Assembly: GCA_950295325.1 (NCBI GenBank)
Contig: OX485809.1
Location: forward strand, 8,372,001-8,432,000
From: Polytrichum commune
Taxonomy: Eukaryota; Streptophyta; Polytrichopsida; Polytrichales; Polytrichaceae
Length of the DNA stretch: 60,000 nt
Direction of reading: 5' to 3'
Position numbers and translations under genes: made by a program. The notes beneath the pieces are model-generated. The model saw nothing but the letters and a program-made list of their open reading frames with translations, had not been told where the DNA came from and did no database searches. Shown here in pieces: positions 1-12,900 of the stretch. Each line of letters begins with the position of its first letter. Position 1 is the first letter of the stretch.

Positions 1-282
1 TCTTATGAGCAGTCTTGTCGATGATGTTTACTTTGCTGAGGTTCTCATATTCAGACATCTTTAAGCACCAGTGTCAAGTTATTGGACATGATACTAGAAT
101 ATCAAGACTTTTGCATTTGTAAGCAATGTAAATATGCTTCAAACTTGCAAGTGGTGATTGTTGCCAGAAAGATCTCTAAATTTTGCTATTGGTGAAAGGT
201 GGGCATCAGGAAGTCTATGTAGGTTTTTAAGATTTGGCTCCTTTTGCACTCAAATTCCTGTGTGTGTGGATTTTTTTTACAG

Positions 283-1789
283 ATAATGGTCTTTTTTTCA
301 TCTTGTAACTCTGTCAAGTTTCATAGTGAGCTGCTTAATTACATCGACATCCCTTGTCTCGACATTCACGGCAAACAGAAGCAACAGAAGAGAACATCAA
401 CGTACTTTGAGTTCTGCAATGCTGAGAAGGGCATCCTCCTTTGCACAGATGTTGCCGCTCGTGGTTTGGACATCCCGGCAGTGGTATGTTTTCTTACAAG
501 TCTTTATCAATAGAATGTCATAAAATCATGGAGATCTTTATTTATACATGTTTCTGGAAGAATGTATTTGCATCACAATCTGTTCTTTTATTAGACACTA
601 GGATGTCTGGAGCAATGTTTAGATACCACTTTCGAATTCTCATACCTTATTGGTGGTTTTGTTTTGGTTTCAGGATTGGATTATACAGTATGATCCCCCA
701 GATGACCCAAGGGTATGTATCTAGTAGTCACAAGAAACTCTTACCAATTTTGGAGCTTTATGGCAAGACTGTAACTAAGCATGCTTATTTGTCTCAATGT
801 ACCTTGTAAATGGTGTTTCAGGAATACATCCACAGAGTGGGTCGTACAGCAAGAGGAGAAGGTGCTCAAGGGCGGGCTCTCTTGTTCCTTATACCAGAAG
901 AGTTGGGCTTTCTACGCTACTTGAAGGTTTCTTCACTTTAAATCTTTGAATTTTGATTACATCCTGGATAATCATGGAGAACATTTCTATCTATGAAAAA
1001 CTTACTTTGGTACACTTCGATCTATCTACATGTTATATGTTTCAACTTCTGATGTTTCTCAATTTTATTAAGTTTCTCTAAAGTGCTGCTCTAAACTCCA
1101 ATTGAATTGTAGGGGGCTAAAGTTCCTCTCAATGAATACGACTTTCCAGCAAACAAGATTGCCAATGTCCAATCACAGCTGGTACTGGATCTATTTTCAT
1201 CTCTTTGAAGATTTTTTCAATGAGTTTGTCATGCACGATCCTGTATTCTATTTGTGGCTCTATTTGTCAACAGCAAATTTTGTTGTATTTAAATGTTCAA
1301 ATCTATGTATAGTAGGTTTTGAGATGTACATGTTTATTATGTTTGATTTACAGGAAAAGTTAGTGGAGAAAAATTATTATCTTCATCAGTCAGCTCGTGA
1401 TGCGTATCGATCATACTTGTTGGCATATAACTCTCATGCAATGAAGGACATCTTCAATGTGCATCGACTGGATTTACAGGTATACAGTTTTTAATTGCTA
1501 ACTTCCAATCAAATTTGTCAGAATCTTGTATTTGTCCAAATTTAAGTCACTCTTGAAAGTAGACTGAATTCCCCGTCTACTGCAGGCTGTGGCAGCTTCA
1601 TTTGGGTTTAGTTGCCCTCCCAAGGTCACCCTAAACCTCGACAGCAGTGCTGCCAAATTCAGGAAAAAAAATCCAGCTGGTAGGGGTGGTGGCAAACCTG
1701 AGGGTCGAGGAAGTGGCCATGGATTCAGTGCAAACAATCCCTATGGCAAGAAGGCAGCTGGAGATAAGCGCCAATTCACCAGATTGTAG
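283..1789 (+). CDS. DEAD-box RNA helicase, DDX18/HAS1 type (C-terminal half; gene enters from the left)
   Basis: Six exons read in one frame: 283..483, 674..712, 822..926, 1113..1181, 1354..1479, 1586..1789; all junctions are GT-AG and phase 0. The product carries the second RecA-like helicase lobe: [26 protein letters not shown] (motif V region), QYDPPDD and HRVGRTARG (motif VI). The DDX18/HAS1-specific tail follows ([18 protein letters not shown], then FSCPPKV) and ends in a Gly/Lys-rich stretch. Known for the family: HAS1/DDX18 (Arabidopsis RH27 and RH51) is a nucleolar ATP-dependent helicase needed for pre-rRNA processing and 60S/40S assembly. The N-terminal lobe with Walker A and DEAD box lies outside the window, and bases 1-282 read as intron. 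No stop or frameshift was seen, so the gene looks functional. DDX10-like helicases are the nearest alternative but lack this tail. Confidence 0.95.
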
Positions 1790-4700
1790 TCATAGTGTGA
1801 ACCTCTTTTGAGAGGTTAATTGAAAGAGAAGTTTTGACCCTTACAAATTGGCTTAGAAATTTTCAAGCCAAGCTTGAGTTTATATTATGATGAGAAATAT
1901 GAAAATTGCGTGAGCTTAAGATATCCCAAATTCAGCTGCTGTAAGGAGCTCTGCGCTTTTTGCTTCTATCCAATATTTTTTGAATAGGGTTGTAGTCAGC
2001 TAACCATGGCATTCATATGTAATTGTCCTAATACATACTGGGTAAGTTTGCAAGGGCTTCTGACTAGCGTGATCTTTTGTCATCATAGTATTTGGATGGT
2101 AATTCTGTAACCATGGATGAACACTTCAAATTTGTGCCTGACAATCCAAATTTGTCATCTTCCATCAAAATCATGTGCACTTGTGACTAAGAAAGCCTGG
2201 GTGCTATGAGAAGCTTCTTTCATCGTGCACACGCACATTTGCACATATGTTATAAGTTACATGGAACCAATTTATCAATAAAACCCATGACACCTCCACC
2301 CATCAATGAGGAATTTATTGCATGGGGTAGCTCCTCAGCCCCAAAGGAGTGTACTGATTGATTCATGGCAGTGTCATCGAGAGTATTCAATTTTGATGTC
2401 CAAGGACAACAGATAAAAATCAAGCTCAGTGAAATCTTTGCCAAGAAAAAATGAGCAAGCTGAAGACTAAACTCTGATGAGATTGAGAATAAGAGGAAAA
2501 ACCTTCCAACCTTATGTAAATTTATAGATAGTAACATGAAAGAAGTAAGTTATACCATATTAGAAATAAGGTAGATGGGTCTTAATTGGCTCAGGTTCTT
2601 CATCAAACCCCTAGATTTGATTGGTATGTGGTTTGGTGAGGATCAAAGAGTAAACATCATAAAGGCACATGTTTTAAAGAGATATGACTATGTATTTGAA
2701 TATTAATAACTTCTCTACACTCAATAATGGACACAACTGGGAGGACCCATGTATCTAATTAAGAAATCAACAAATATGCAACTCTAATAACTATAACAAA
2801 ATTGGGGGAGGTCTAATCTTCAATGTAGATTTTGCATATGCTTCATCGTAGATTTGCTAATGCAACACAAGTTTTGTTGTGTAAATCTAATGGGTAGAAG
2901 TTGGAGAACATGAAAAATCAAGTAACACCCACATACCTTACCTCAAAACTTGAGATTTTTTATGTTCCACCCTCTATCTTGACCTTTTAAGTATATGTCT
3001 ACTACCTAGCTCAAATGTATAGAAGCTTTGTTTCAAGATGTAATACTAGGCATCCTCTCAAATCTTTCTTTCAATTGGACCACCAAGTTGATAATATCCT
3101 CTATCTTACTTAGGCCACTACACTCTCTCACTCTAGGAAATTAGGGCCTCTTTACACTGAAGGCATTAAACCACATGTGTTAGGCATTATGACCATGGTA
3201 CCTTGCTTTTTGGATGAGAGCATAGAGAAGTCTATGGACCAAAAATTTATAGAGGTCACAACCCTTGATGCAAACCTAAATGAGATAACCAAAAAGACCT
3301 CACAATATATTATTTAGATATGAGAATGCATCATGGAGGGGAGAAGAGAAGAAAGAAAATGTTTGCATAATTGTTTGTGTATTGGTGTTTGTACATGTTA
3401 ATTCAACAAGTTTTGAGCAATAAATTTTTTATTTATAGGGTATAAATTAGAATTTTTTTAATGCGCAATAGAAATATTATTGCATAATAGTTTCATAGCA
3501 ATGCAACCTCCTATAGTAGTAATGTAGCTCCAACAATGACATTCTAATTTACACATGAATTGTAGTAGAATGTGTATTTTTAACAAGTTGTCATGGGTTC
3601 TCCAACATGTCCCGCCACACATTCTCCTAGATCTACCTTCAAGAGTTGTCCCAAAAAATTCCCCTACAATCTTGACCAACATTAGTTATGTTTGTCATAT
3701 GAAATTCCATGTAGAGTTCACTAAGTGACATTGGGATTTTGATTAATTAAAAGGAGGGGGGGGGGGGGAACTAAGGTACCCCCAAAAAGTAATCATTAGA
3801 AGAAAAAAACACGTCATGAAGCCCATAGGCCTAAATACTTTATTCATAGGAGGAAAAACTACACAATTGGCCATTAAAAGGCCTCTTCTCCACTATAGTC
3901 CCGGATATCCCTCGTGGGTATGTACAAAGGGACCCGAGTACCAAACGTTGCAAAGTTGGTTGTGCGGTTAACGGGTGAGGACCAGGGGGAGGAGGGCGGA
4001 TTGTGGGAGGCAACACGTAGCGACAATGAAAAGTGCCACAAGGAGCTCAATACCACAAAATGTGAATCATAGTGCCGATGGGCAGCCCGAAGGCATTGGC
4101 ATGCAACAACACAATGTCCAAGTCCAGGTCTTCTATTTAAACACGATCTTTGCGCAACCACCTCTCGCGAAGCTCCATGGTGTTGGAATTCAAGCCTATA
4201 GTTGCATTGTCACAATGCGCTCAATCATTTCTTGTTCCTCATCTTCATGTTGAGGTGCTAGTTCTTACGACTTAAAATGCCTCATGTTTGAGACCCTTGA
4301 CATGGTATCAAAAAAGACGTTGGAAATGTCTTCCATCTTGATATCATGGGGACTCATCATGATCCTTCATATAGAAGCCAATGCCCTAGCATCCATACGA
4401 GTGGACTTCAACATAATAACTTATGTCGGTTTGGGTAGAATTGCCACTTTTGCACATGTGAAAGAACATCATGACAAGAGTAGCACCCAAATTTTTTTTC
4501 ATATGAAAATGTGCCCATTGATGAGCCCTTTGCAATATAATGCTATGAGAGAGACTCCACCACGCTCCATGGAGCACCCGCCATGCATTCCTCCGCAAAT
4601 GAATTTCCTCAATTTCACAAGAAGTGCAATGTCAATATTCATGCCACCCACTGCAATCGTGACAATGTTTTAGAGTAGGATGAATGGGTCTGCTTTTGAG

Positions 4701-5262
4701 CTTGAGATCAAGCAAATACTCTCATCCTTGGAGCCATTGCAAGGCAATTTAAACTCATAAATGGAATAAGAGCTGAGAAGTTGCAAATCATAAGCCAACT
4801 GTACCACAGAAGCATAGCCCCAAGGAATACACACAATCCCACATTCCTTGCAGTAGTTGCTAGAGACACATATAACACTGATATTGCAGTTTGCTTGCAG
4901 CAACCACCACTGCTCTCTTCAACATAGTCCTTCCTGGTTTGCTAGCTAGTTCACTCGTGTGTTGTTGCAAGGGCCCACAACACCGGCTACCACGTTAGAA
5001 ATTTTGGAAAACTTAATTCTTCACCCACCATTTAATCATAACGTTGGCCAACATTGCCCCCCCCCCCCCCTTTCCATGCAGCGAAGCACAACCTACTCAA
5101 ATGATATGGATTGTAGTCCAAATTGCCTCATCTAAACCTAAAGTGGGGACCAATGACACTCTCAATCAAAGAATTCTCAAGAATTATGACCTAATGACTT
5201 TTGTGTAAACATGCCGGGAGCCTTTTTTCACACCATATTGATGTACTTCTAGTCCCATAACA
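1790..5262. other. Gene-free stretch after the helicase
   Basis: The first ~150 bases are the helicase 3' UTR region. No reading frame here resembles a known protein. It holds part of a dispersed repeat (about 2580-2945), a 13-base G run (3756-3768) and a 14-base C run (5057-5070). The short frames between 3874 and 4900 have no recognisable domain and may be decayed downstream parts of the retroelement-like frame to the right. Confidence 0.6.
2580..2945. repeat. Dispersed repeat, copy 1 (second copy at 39130-39365)
   Basis: The stretch from about 2855 to 2945 matches 39275-39361 by eye. Both contain GTTTTGTTGTGTAAAT followed by a similar AGAA..GAACATG segment and both end in CACATACCTTA. The upstream part, with CCCCTAGATTT, is shared more loosely. 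No coding content or terminal repeats were recognised. Family unknown. Confidence 0.5.
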
Positions 5263-6411
5263 CTAGCTCCATAACAAAATTTCTAATAGGCTCCACTGAT
5301 TCCACTGACTGAGGGCCACAATGGGGCCAACTTGGGTCGATTTCCACCGAGATTTTACCGCACCACTCATCGATTGCCACTGCCTTATGGATAACCGACC
5401 AGAGGAATGCCGCCCTTTTTTGTGCCTTAGCTTTGTGCCAGATGGTATTTCACTTGGGGGATGTGGAGGGGGAATTTCGTTCTGCCACTTGTGCGATATT
5501 GACTTCTCGAGGTCTATTTGCTTAGTGATCCATTTCCTCCCTTCTTTGGCCATGTAAGCAAAGAGGGGGGTGACCTCTGGCCACCACCAGTGAGTGGGGT
5601 CGAAAAAGAATTGATTGAGTTTCTCAAAAAATAGATTGAACTGAGTTTTGCTACTACCTCTGGTGAGCCTATCAACCCTTACGCGTATCATCCAACCATT
5701 GAAAATTGTTGGTGGTGGTGCGTTCTTAATGTTAGGTTTAATCTCGGTGAGGTGAAATATTTTGATCCCATTGTAGATTTGGGAAAAAATGCCCATAAAT
5801 TCGGCACGAAACTGAATAGGTCTTGGGCTCAATTCCTTGAGATAACTAGCACAGACGACCCATTCAGGTAGTGCATCCTCTGTGTTCCTATAAAGACCAA
5901 CCCATTCTTGTAAGGTGAGCTAGGCATTTTGTTGGTTAAGCATCCTTTTACAGAAAGGTCCGTAGTAATCCGTAAGTTTAAGCCAAAAGTCACGGTGAAC
6001 TTCTTCTAAGGAGAATTTGTCTTTAGCATCCTCCCAGTTCAAGAAATCGTATCTCCTTGGGTCCCAAATATCCCTAAAGTACCTTAACCTATTCTTGTTC
6101 AAGGTGTATACCCTCCTGATGATAATGCCAAAGTGAAGTCGTTGGTATTCTTCCCTCCACCAAAGATTGAGTTGCAAGATATCTTCGGGAGTTGTTGGAG
6201 AAAAGTATGTAGCTGTTTTTGCCATTACCTTCCATGATTGGGTTATGTGGTGCCAAACTTTGGATCCACCCTTTGTAAAAAATTGTAGGAAAAACAACCA
6301 TAAAGAGGAGGAACCCCATGACCGTGGGGCGAAGGTTGTAACTGTGTGATGTGATGCCTCGAGATAATTTGAAGGTTCGATCTGCCAGGAAATAAGGATT
6401 GGATAACCCAT
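5263..6411 (-). pseudogene. Retroelement-like reading frame with one in-frame stop
   Basis: On the minus strand a single frame runs from about 6411 to 5263, broken only by a TAG at 5922-5920. The conceptual product (about 380 residues) is rich in aromatic residues and has a segment of the form LWWREEYQ..., then RLRYFRDIWDPRR and FLNWEDAKDKF. By recall this resembles the region after the reverse transcriptase domain of plant LINE elements (W-rich, FRDIWD, then a W-E-A-K-F pattern). No YADD box, endonuclease or RNase H was found, so the assignment is tentative. It could equally be a lineage-specific element protein. The left side, beyond 5263, is too decayed to read. Confidence 0.45.
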
Positions 6412-6447
6412 TTACTCATGAGGGCTTTCATGACGTCCTCTGCCGAG

Positions 6448-6552
6448 GATAAATTAATTGAATAAATGAACAAATTGAAATTGAATATAGGATCGGATTG
6501 GGAGAAGTACTATATTCAATTTAAATTTGTTCATTTATTCAATTAATTTATC
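6448..6552. repeat. Near-perfect inverted repeat (42-bp arms, 21-base loop)
   Basis: The arm 6448-6489 and the arm 6511-6552 are reverse complements with a single mismatch. The arms are AT-rich (GATAAATTAATTGAATAAAT start) and the loop is G-rich. It sits at the right edge of the retroelement-like frame and about 400 bases upstream of the PIG-S start codon. It could be a small fold-back transposon, an insertion scar or a transcribed hairpin. Confidence 0.9.
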
Positions 6553-6950
6553 CCTTCCTTCATCCGGTTTCTAGGGCAACTGAAGGATTCAATTTCCTGC
6601 CCTTCAACGTGGTCGGACACCGTGACGGGTGCCGACGGGTTCATCGTGGGCCAAAATTCCTGAAACCACATGCGGACGCACAATGAACATCAATGTAGAG
6701 CGAGAGAGGGAGCGGATGCAGAACATTCGATGTGGTGATGTGATTTGGAGATCAATACAAAAGAATCTCCTGGCATGATTTGATTGATTGTTTTATCAAT
6801 CCATTCAATCTCGAGTAACTTCGGAGGCGAGGAGCAGCAACTAGCACGAGGGAGGAGGAGGAGAAATGCAAGCGGGTGAGGTTGTGAAATGTAGCAACCT
6901 ACCTCTTTCGCATCGTATAGTAGGTTAGTGAAGGAAGAGTTGAGGACAGG

Positions 6951-9900
6951 ATGGAAGAGACAAGTGAAGATGCACAGAGCCAGAGCAGCAGGAGCGAGGA
7001 TTTTCGAGAGGCAGATGTCTCCACTGCTGCTGGAGCTTCCGAAGGGGGGAGGGGACTAGAGGAACAAGGAGGGGGAGAAAGGAAGGAGGAGGAGAAAGAA
7101 GCAACAGTTGGAGGGGAAACTCGCAGTTCGAAGCCCGGATGCAAGCGCTTGCTTATTACTCTCTCGGTCGTCTTCTCTTTCCTTCTCGGTAGGTTGTTCT
7201 CGTCTTCACTAATTCCTGAACCAAGCTTGCAATAACTTATCACATACAAGTGGGAACTCTAAAAATTAAAATAGATGGCAACACGGAGCGGAGGACCTGA
7301 ATTTTCTTTGTATGCGCTCTTTTACCTCTTTTAAACCCTAATTCGGGTTGCTATGGCAGCCTATTGCCCACTTCTTCCCATTAGGCCGTTGCAGCTGAAG
7401 CATCAAAATTAGTTTGATTATGATTCAGGATCCATCTCTTGCCCAAATCAACTCTTCGCTAAATCCTGAACCAAGCTTGCAACTCATCACAAGAAAGTGG
7501 AATGCCCAGCAGTTGGATAGATGGCAATGCGGAGCGGAGGACCTGAATTTGTTCCTATGTGCTCGTTCACCTTTTTAAAACCCTCATGTGAAATGGTTCT
7601 GCGACCTTTTGACTTCTTCTTCCTCCCATTAGGCCCCTTAGCTCTGGTGAGTGGTGCAGCTGAAGAAATAAAGTTATTTTGATATTGATTCAGGATTCAT
7701 CTCTTCGCTAATTCTTGAACCAAGCTTGCAACTCATCTCCTACATATGCCCACGCTTTAACCTTTCGCTGTCGGACGTTTTTTAATGTGAACTTGGACCT
7801 TATACCTCTCCCAGCATGTCCCTGCGTTTACCTAGCAAACATAGCAATGCATTCAATTTTTTTGGTTTCAATTTCTGTGGTGCTGGGAAATTGAACAATT
7901 TAACTTGTTGGAGGGAGGGTTCACTGAAGTATCTGGAACCCTTTTTTCTCACTCCTTGATCTTTCCTGGGATTTTCCTTTAACTTGGTCCCTTATTACTC
8001 CCTCGCTTTTACAATGCTACTGCATATGTTACGTCGATCTTTTAGCAGTAACACTGCAAATTGACATTCCAAGAGTTACGGATGCATCCTGAAAGGTGTA
8101 TCCTGTAAGCCTTTGATGTGCTACCTGTTGCTTATTTTCATGTAAGCTCTTACAGCATCGAAAGTTGGTTTGTCAGCCATAGCAGGACTGTCTATCATGT
8201 TTCTTCCCAGCTTTTGGAATGCAATAAACTCTTTGAAAGTTTGCATGAATTCCAGAGGTCTCAGTTTGATGGTGTTCATATAATGCAGGAGTTCCAGGCT
8301 GGTGGAAATCCACAGAAGTATATCGTGCACCACTTCCTTTTTCCGCTATCGAAGAGCACGCAATTGACCTTGCTTCTTCAGCTTTTGCCCTCCCTTGTCA
8401 CTTGCACATTATATTTGCTGTCAACCCATCAGTGCACACTCAACAAATAGGTTCAATGAGTGAGAAGTCTTTATATAAAGTTGCGAATTCCTTTCAACAA
8501 CACATTGACAAGGTTGTGTGTGGAACGCAATCAACTTACTCTGAAGGATTCTTTTCCAACTTTGGAGTTTCAGTGACTTTGGATGCAGCCAATTCATGTG
8601 TTAGCACAGGAAACGAGAACGGGGTTGAACAATGGCCCTGTGGACTGGCTAAATCTGGTCTTCACGAGATTGTTCAGCTCTCGGATGATAAGCACATTGA
8701 TGATTTTCTTTGGAGTTTTTCTAAAGGAGGAAGCTCTAGTACAGGGGGACGCTACACATTCGTGGTCATTGGAAAAGGACCAAACGAGGAGATTATCGAA
8801 GGCACTGCTGGGAAAAAACTAGCTGGTGGTACAGGTTCAATTAACAGGACCGTAGTCGGAACACATAGGCATGCCTGGATGACAGGTGTCGATTTCTCAG
8901 TTTCTGGTTTTGAGGAAGAGATTGCCTCTCATATAGCACAGGTGGCTGTCACCTATTTTAGAAATGGAGGAAACAAAAGAGGAAACCCAGAGGTGGATCA
9001 TGTGGCGAGCTTGCCACTTTCAGCTGATGGGGAGGCAATTTTATCCTTCTCACTATTAAATGCGAATCCCGAAGACTGGATCTTTGACTGGTAATGTGTT
9101 TTGAAGTGCTCAATTGATATGCATGTCAGTGTTTCAAATTCTCTTGTTTCACAGATTGTTGTCTATGGCCCCTGAAAATGATTTGCCTATATTTGGCTAT
9201 GGCTGCATGCTTGTTCTCTTTTCATTCATTGTTTGTCTTCTCTTCCTTTCACTGCTTTTTATTTGAGTACGTAATTTTTGGATCTCTGGATTGGGTATCT
9301 CTCAAATAATGATTTACTTACTTGAATAAAAAGCAGTTCCAATAGTTACTTTAGGTGATACTCTCATATTATAAGATAGTTTAACCCAGTTTGATAGTGG
9401 TCAAACAGAGTGTCAGCTTAGAGTTGCCATATAGAGGTTTCTACGATGGAACAATTTTCCTTGTTTTTTGGTAGTCCTCCAACCTGCACTATTCGAGTGC
9501 ATGCTTGGGGTTTAAACAACTGCAGGTGTTTGGTGTGGCAGTTGACTGGTACTTTGAAAAGAGATTATGGGTGAGCTCTCAATTGTGTTCAATGTCATGA
9601 AAACCAGGGATATTGAAGAGATGGAGGAGCGCTATCTAAAGCCACTCATAGCAGTCATGGAACCTGTTGCTCGCCTCTCTGTGGAGAGCCAGGTCAGTAA
9701 CCTTTATATGAAGTTTGATATGAATTTCCATTATAGGTTGCAGAGGAACTGCTTGTGATTACTTGCGCTAAGAGCAACTCATATGGTCACTGTAGAATGA
9801 TTCTCTCAAGATTTGGCTTTGAAGTATTGTGGGCCAATGCTGCATGCTCATCTCACACATAAGAGTTCATATATATTATCAATCCGCATTGCCCACTGAT

Positions 9901-12900
9901 CATTGAAAGAGAGATGGACCTCTAAAACCCTTTTGACTCTCAATTCTTGAGGTTGGGAAGGGTTTAGAGGGTTGCCTCTTGTTCATTAATTGGTTGGCAA
10001 TAAGAATTTGGGAAAGGTGGAATGAGCATGCAGTCTTGCTCTTCAAAAACCACTGAAGCTAATTATTGAGATTTTTTTCTTTTCCAGCGACATAGGAGTT
10101 GCTCTAAAAGTGTGGGGCAACACAGGTTCACTCGAAGCCCCATTTGTGGTCTGCAGTTTTGTCTAAGTACCTTCAGTAAGCGAAGGATGAGAATACATAT
10201 CATGAAATAGAACAATTAAGTTCTAAATTGTGAGGATGGCTTTTGATTGTCTGGTTACATTGTAGTTGTATCTGAGTTGCTGTATTTCTACTTTTGAGTC
10301 AAGCTGTACTCCTCACATTTTAAATGTGTGTCAAGCTGTTGAAATAATAGAACACTATCAGAAGAAAGAGGAGGAACATTGGCAAATCTACATATAGTTT
10401 GCTGTGAACCTTAACAAGAGCTAAATCTTGGAGATTTGTGGTTGAAAATGATCAAGGGTGGGAGGGGAGCTCTGGTAGGTGCTATATTACACTCCGAAAG
10501 CAATTCCGTCACATTGGAATGGTGGACTGAAGGCGCATGTGGTGCCCTTTAAGCAGCTCCCATTTTTTGTAAGCTCTATTTTTGTAATCAATTAATGTTC
10601 GTGTCTTCCAGAATTTCCTTCCTTCTTGCTCAATATGCCTGAATAATAATTGATCACTGATTCAAGAAAGTGTAGCTCTTTTCCTTGAAGTATGTGTAAT
10701 ATTGAGAAAATCTTTTATGGTTGTTTTAAACAGTTTTCATGTAATGTAGGTGAACTCCAATGAATGGCATCTTGACACATCAAGTGCAGCTACTGGACAT
10801 TCCAAGCTCCTCAACTTTGCAATGTAAAGACAAAACCCTTATGATAATACATGCTACATTTCTTCCCCAATACCTTTCCTTTCATGGTGATATTGCTACG
10901 AGTATACATGTCATGGAGTATCTTATAGTTATGAATCAAGATCGGTGTTGACTAATCAGGTGTTTCTCATGCCTCTATAGATATGTACCAGCATGTAATG
11001 AATGCCCTCTGCACATTCAGTTATCAAGTGCTCGCCTCTCTCCTACCAACGGATTCACGTCCCCTGTAAGGATTGGCTATATCTGTCTTCCCTCATGTAT
11101 TGTGTTATGAGTCAGGGTTTAGGACAATTGGCAGTGTGTGTTGTATTTAGACTTGGCTATGAAGTTGGTGTGAGCATCTTATGTCTTGCACTTGCTATCA
11201 AAGCTTACTCTCAAGGACGATCCTGGTTCCAAACAAGAAAAACGCTTCTGCTTCATGTATCACTAGCTTTTATGAGCATATAGCATTTCCATTTCCAGCT
11301 GGGTCTGTCTTGGAAGGTGCATGTCTGAGTGGCATTTCTTTACCTCATCATTCCTTTGGAATGATTTTGGGTATTGCAGGGATGGGGTGGAGTGATCATA
11401 TATAACCCTCCGGGCTGTGGTTATCTTGTTACCAACAAATCTGATAGCCATCGGCTTTCCACAAAGGTGATCTCACTGTGACATATTCTCATTGTACAGC
11501 CAGTGGTGATTCCTTAAGCTTCAACAAGTTTAAATTGAACTTACAGTATCACATTGGCCTGAACAGGTGCAACATATTTGCTTACTTCATGGTCTCATCA
11601 TCTATATTGAATTTGACCAACACATAGTAGTGTCTGTTCCCAGTTGTACTTGCCACTCCCTTTTAGTTGCCACAAGTGCATGTCTAAACTTGAGTACAAT
11701 GAGCAATATCAGCTCAACCTTTGTTTGACAGGAATTGGAGCCTGCCATAGGTGTGATAGTTGCACAAATCCGAGCACTATTTGGACTCCCACCAACTTTT
11801 ACGGAGGATACTAAAACAAGGACTTATGGTGTGCCCGCTGGTGTTACAGGCATCGCTGACTGGTGAGCTTCTTAACAAGTGACATCATTTTGTTACTGGT
11901 GAGGATATATTGGATTGTGCTTGAATTGTGTAACTGAACTGTGTAGAAGGCCTTATTGAGATTTACAAATGTAATTATGTAAACTATCTGCAGGGAAGTG
12001 GATGTTTTGCTGCGCAGACGAGCAGCCATGGATGTCAATGCATCAGCATCAACTCTAGCCTCCCTTTCTCGCCTGGTAAAGGATCGTACATTTCTTATTA
12101 AAGAAATTTTTAGTAGTGTCAAATCTAGGTCAACAAAATTTTGATGATTTTTCAAATAGGGGGTTTCAAACGTGTTTTAAACAATATTACAATTAAGCAC
12201 TATGTTCAGTCGAGGGCTTGAATGTATTTCAACCACGACAATATCTACACTGGGTATTGAAATACACCAAGTTTCGTTCTATGAATGCAGGTCAGCTCAC
12301 TGCCCAACATGGTCGTCAAAGATGAAATTGGTGATCAGGTTAGAAATTTGCAGCTCATACTTATGTTTGGATTCACATGTATTTTTGCTTGAAACTATCT
12401 GCCTGGTGCCTAGAGCTGATTCTTAAGTGCCTTGTGGATTTATTAGATTTATTTCTGTAGAATGATATAAGATGTATGTATGTGAACTTGACACTGGTTC
12501 TTCATGTTGAACTCCATGTGAGATAGATCATTATTTCGAAACTGGTAAACTTCATGAAGTAGATACCTGGCATCTGAATTACCATTTTCTGGAAATATTT
12601 TATGCCAGGTCCGAAGTTCACTTGCTCAAGCAAAAGCAGCACAGAAGCATTCTTCGGCTGGAGCTTACCATTCTGCAGCAGGTAACTCAAGGATTTGTTG
12701 CTGTCAAGTTAATTTGCATTGTTGCCATCTTTGATCTGTCTTTTTGTTGAGGGTTGGATTGGCCCTTTGGATCAAAGCCAGTTCAAGCTAATTCTTGCAG
12801 GCATTTGTTAACCTACTGAAAGAGTATTCAACTATCTCAAGGGCCATGCAATGTTTGATGCACATATGAAGTGGTCCCAATTATGTTCAGCAGGACAGTG

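Noticed and set aside
3756-5070. G13 run at the left and C14 run at the right as possible inverted ends of an element
   Set aside because: Sequences next to the runs are not inverted copies of each other; probably chance homopolymers.
8121-8333. 70-codon minus-strand frame
   Set aside because: Antisense shadow of PIG-S intron 1 and the start of exon 2.
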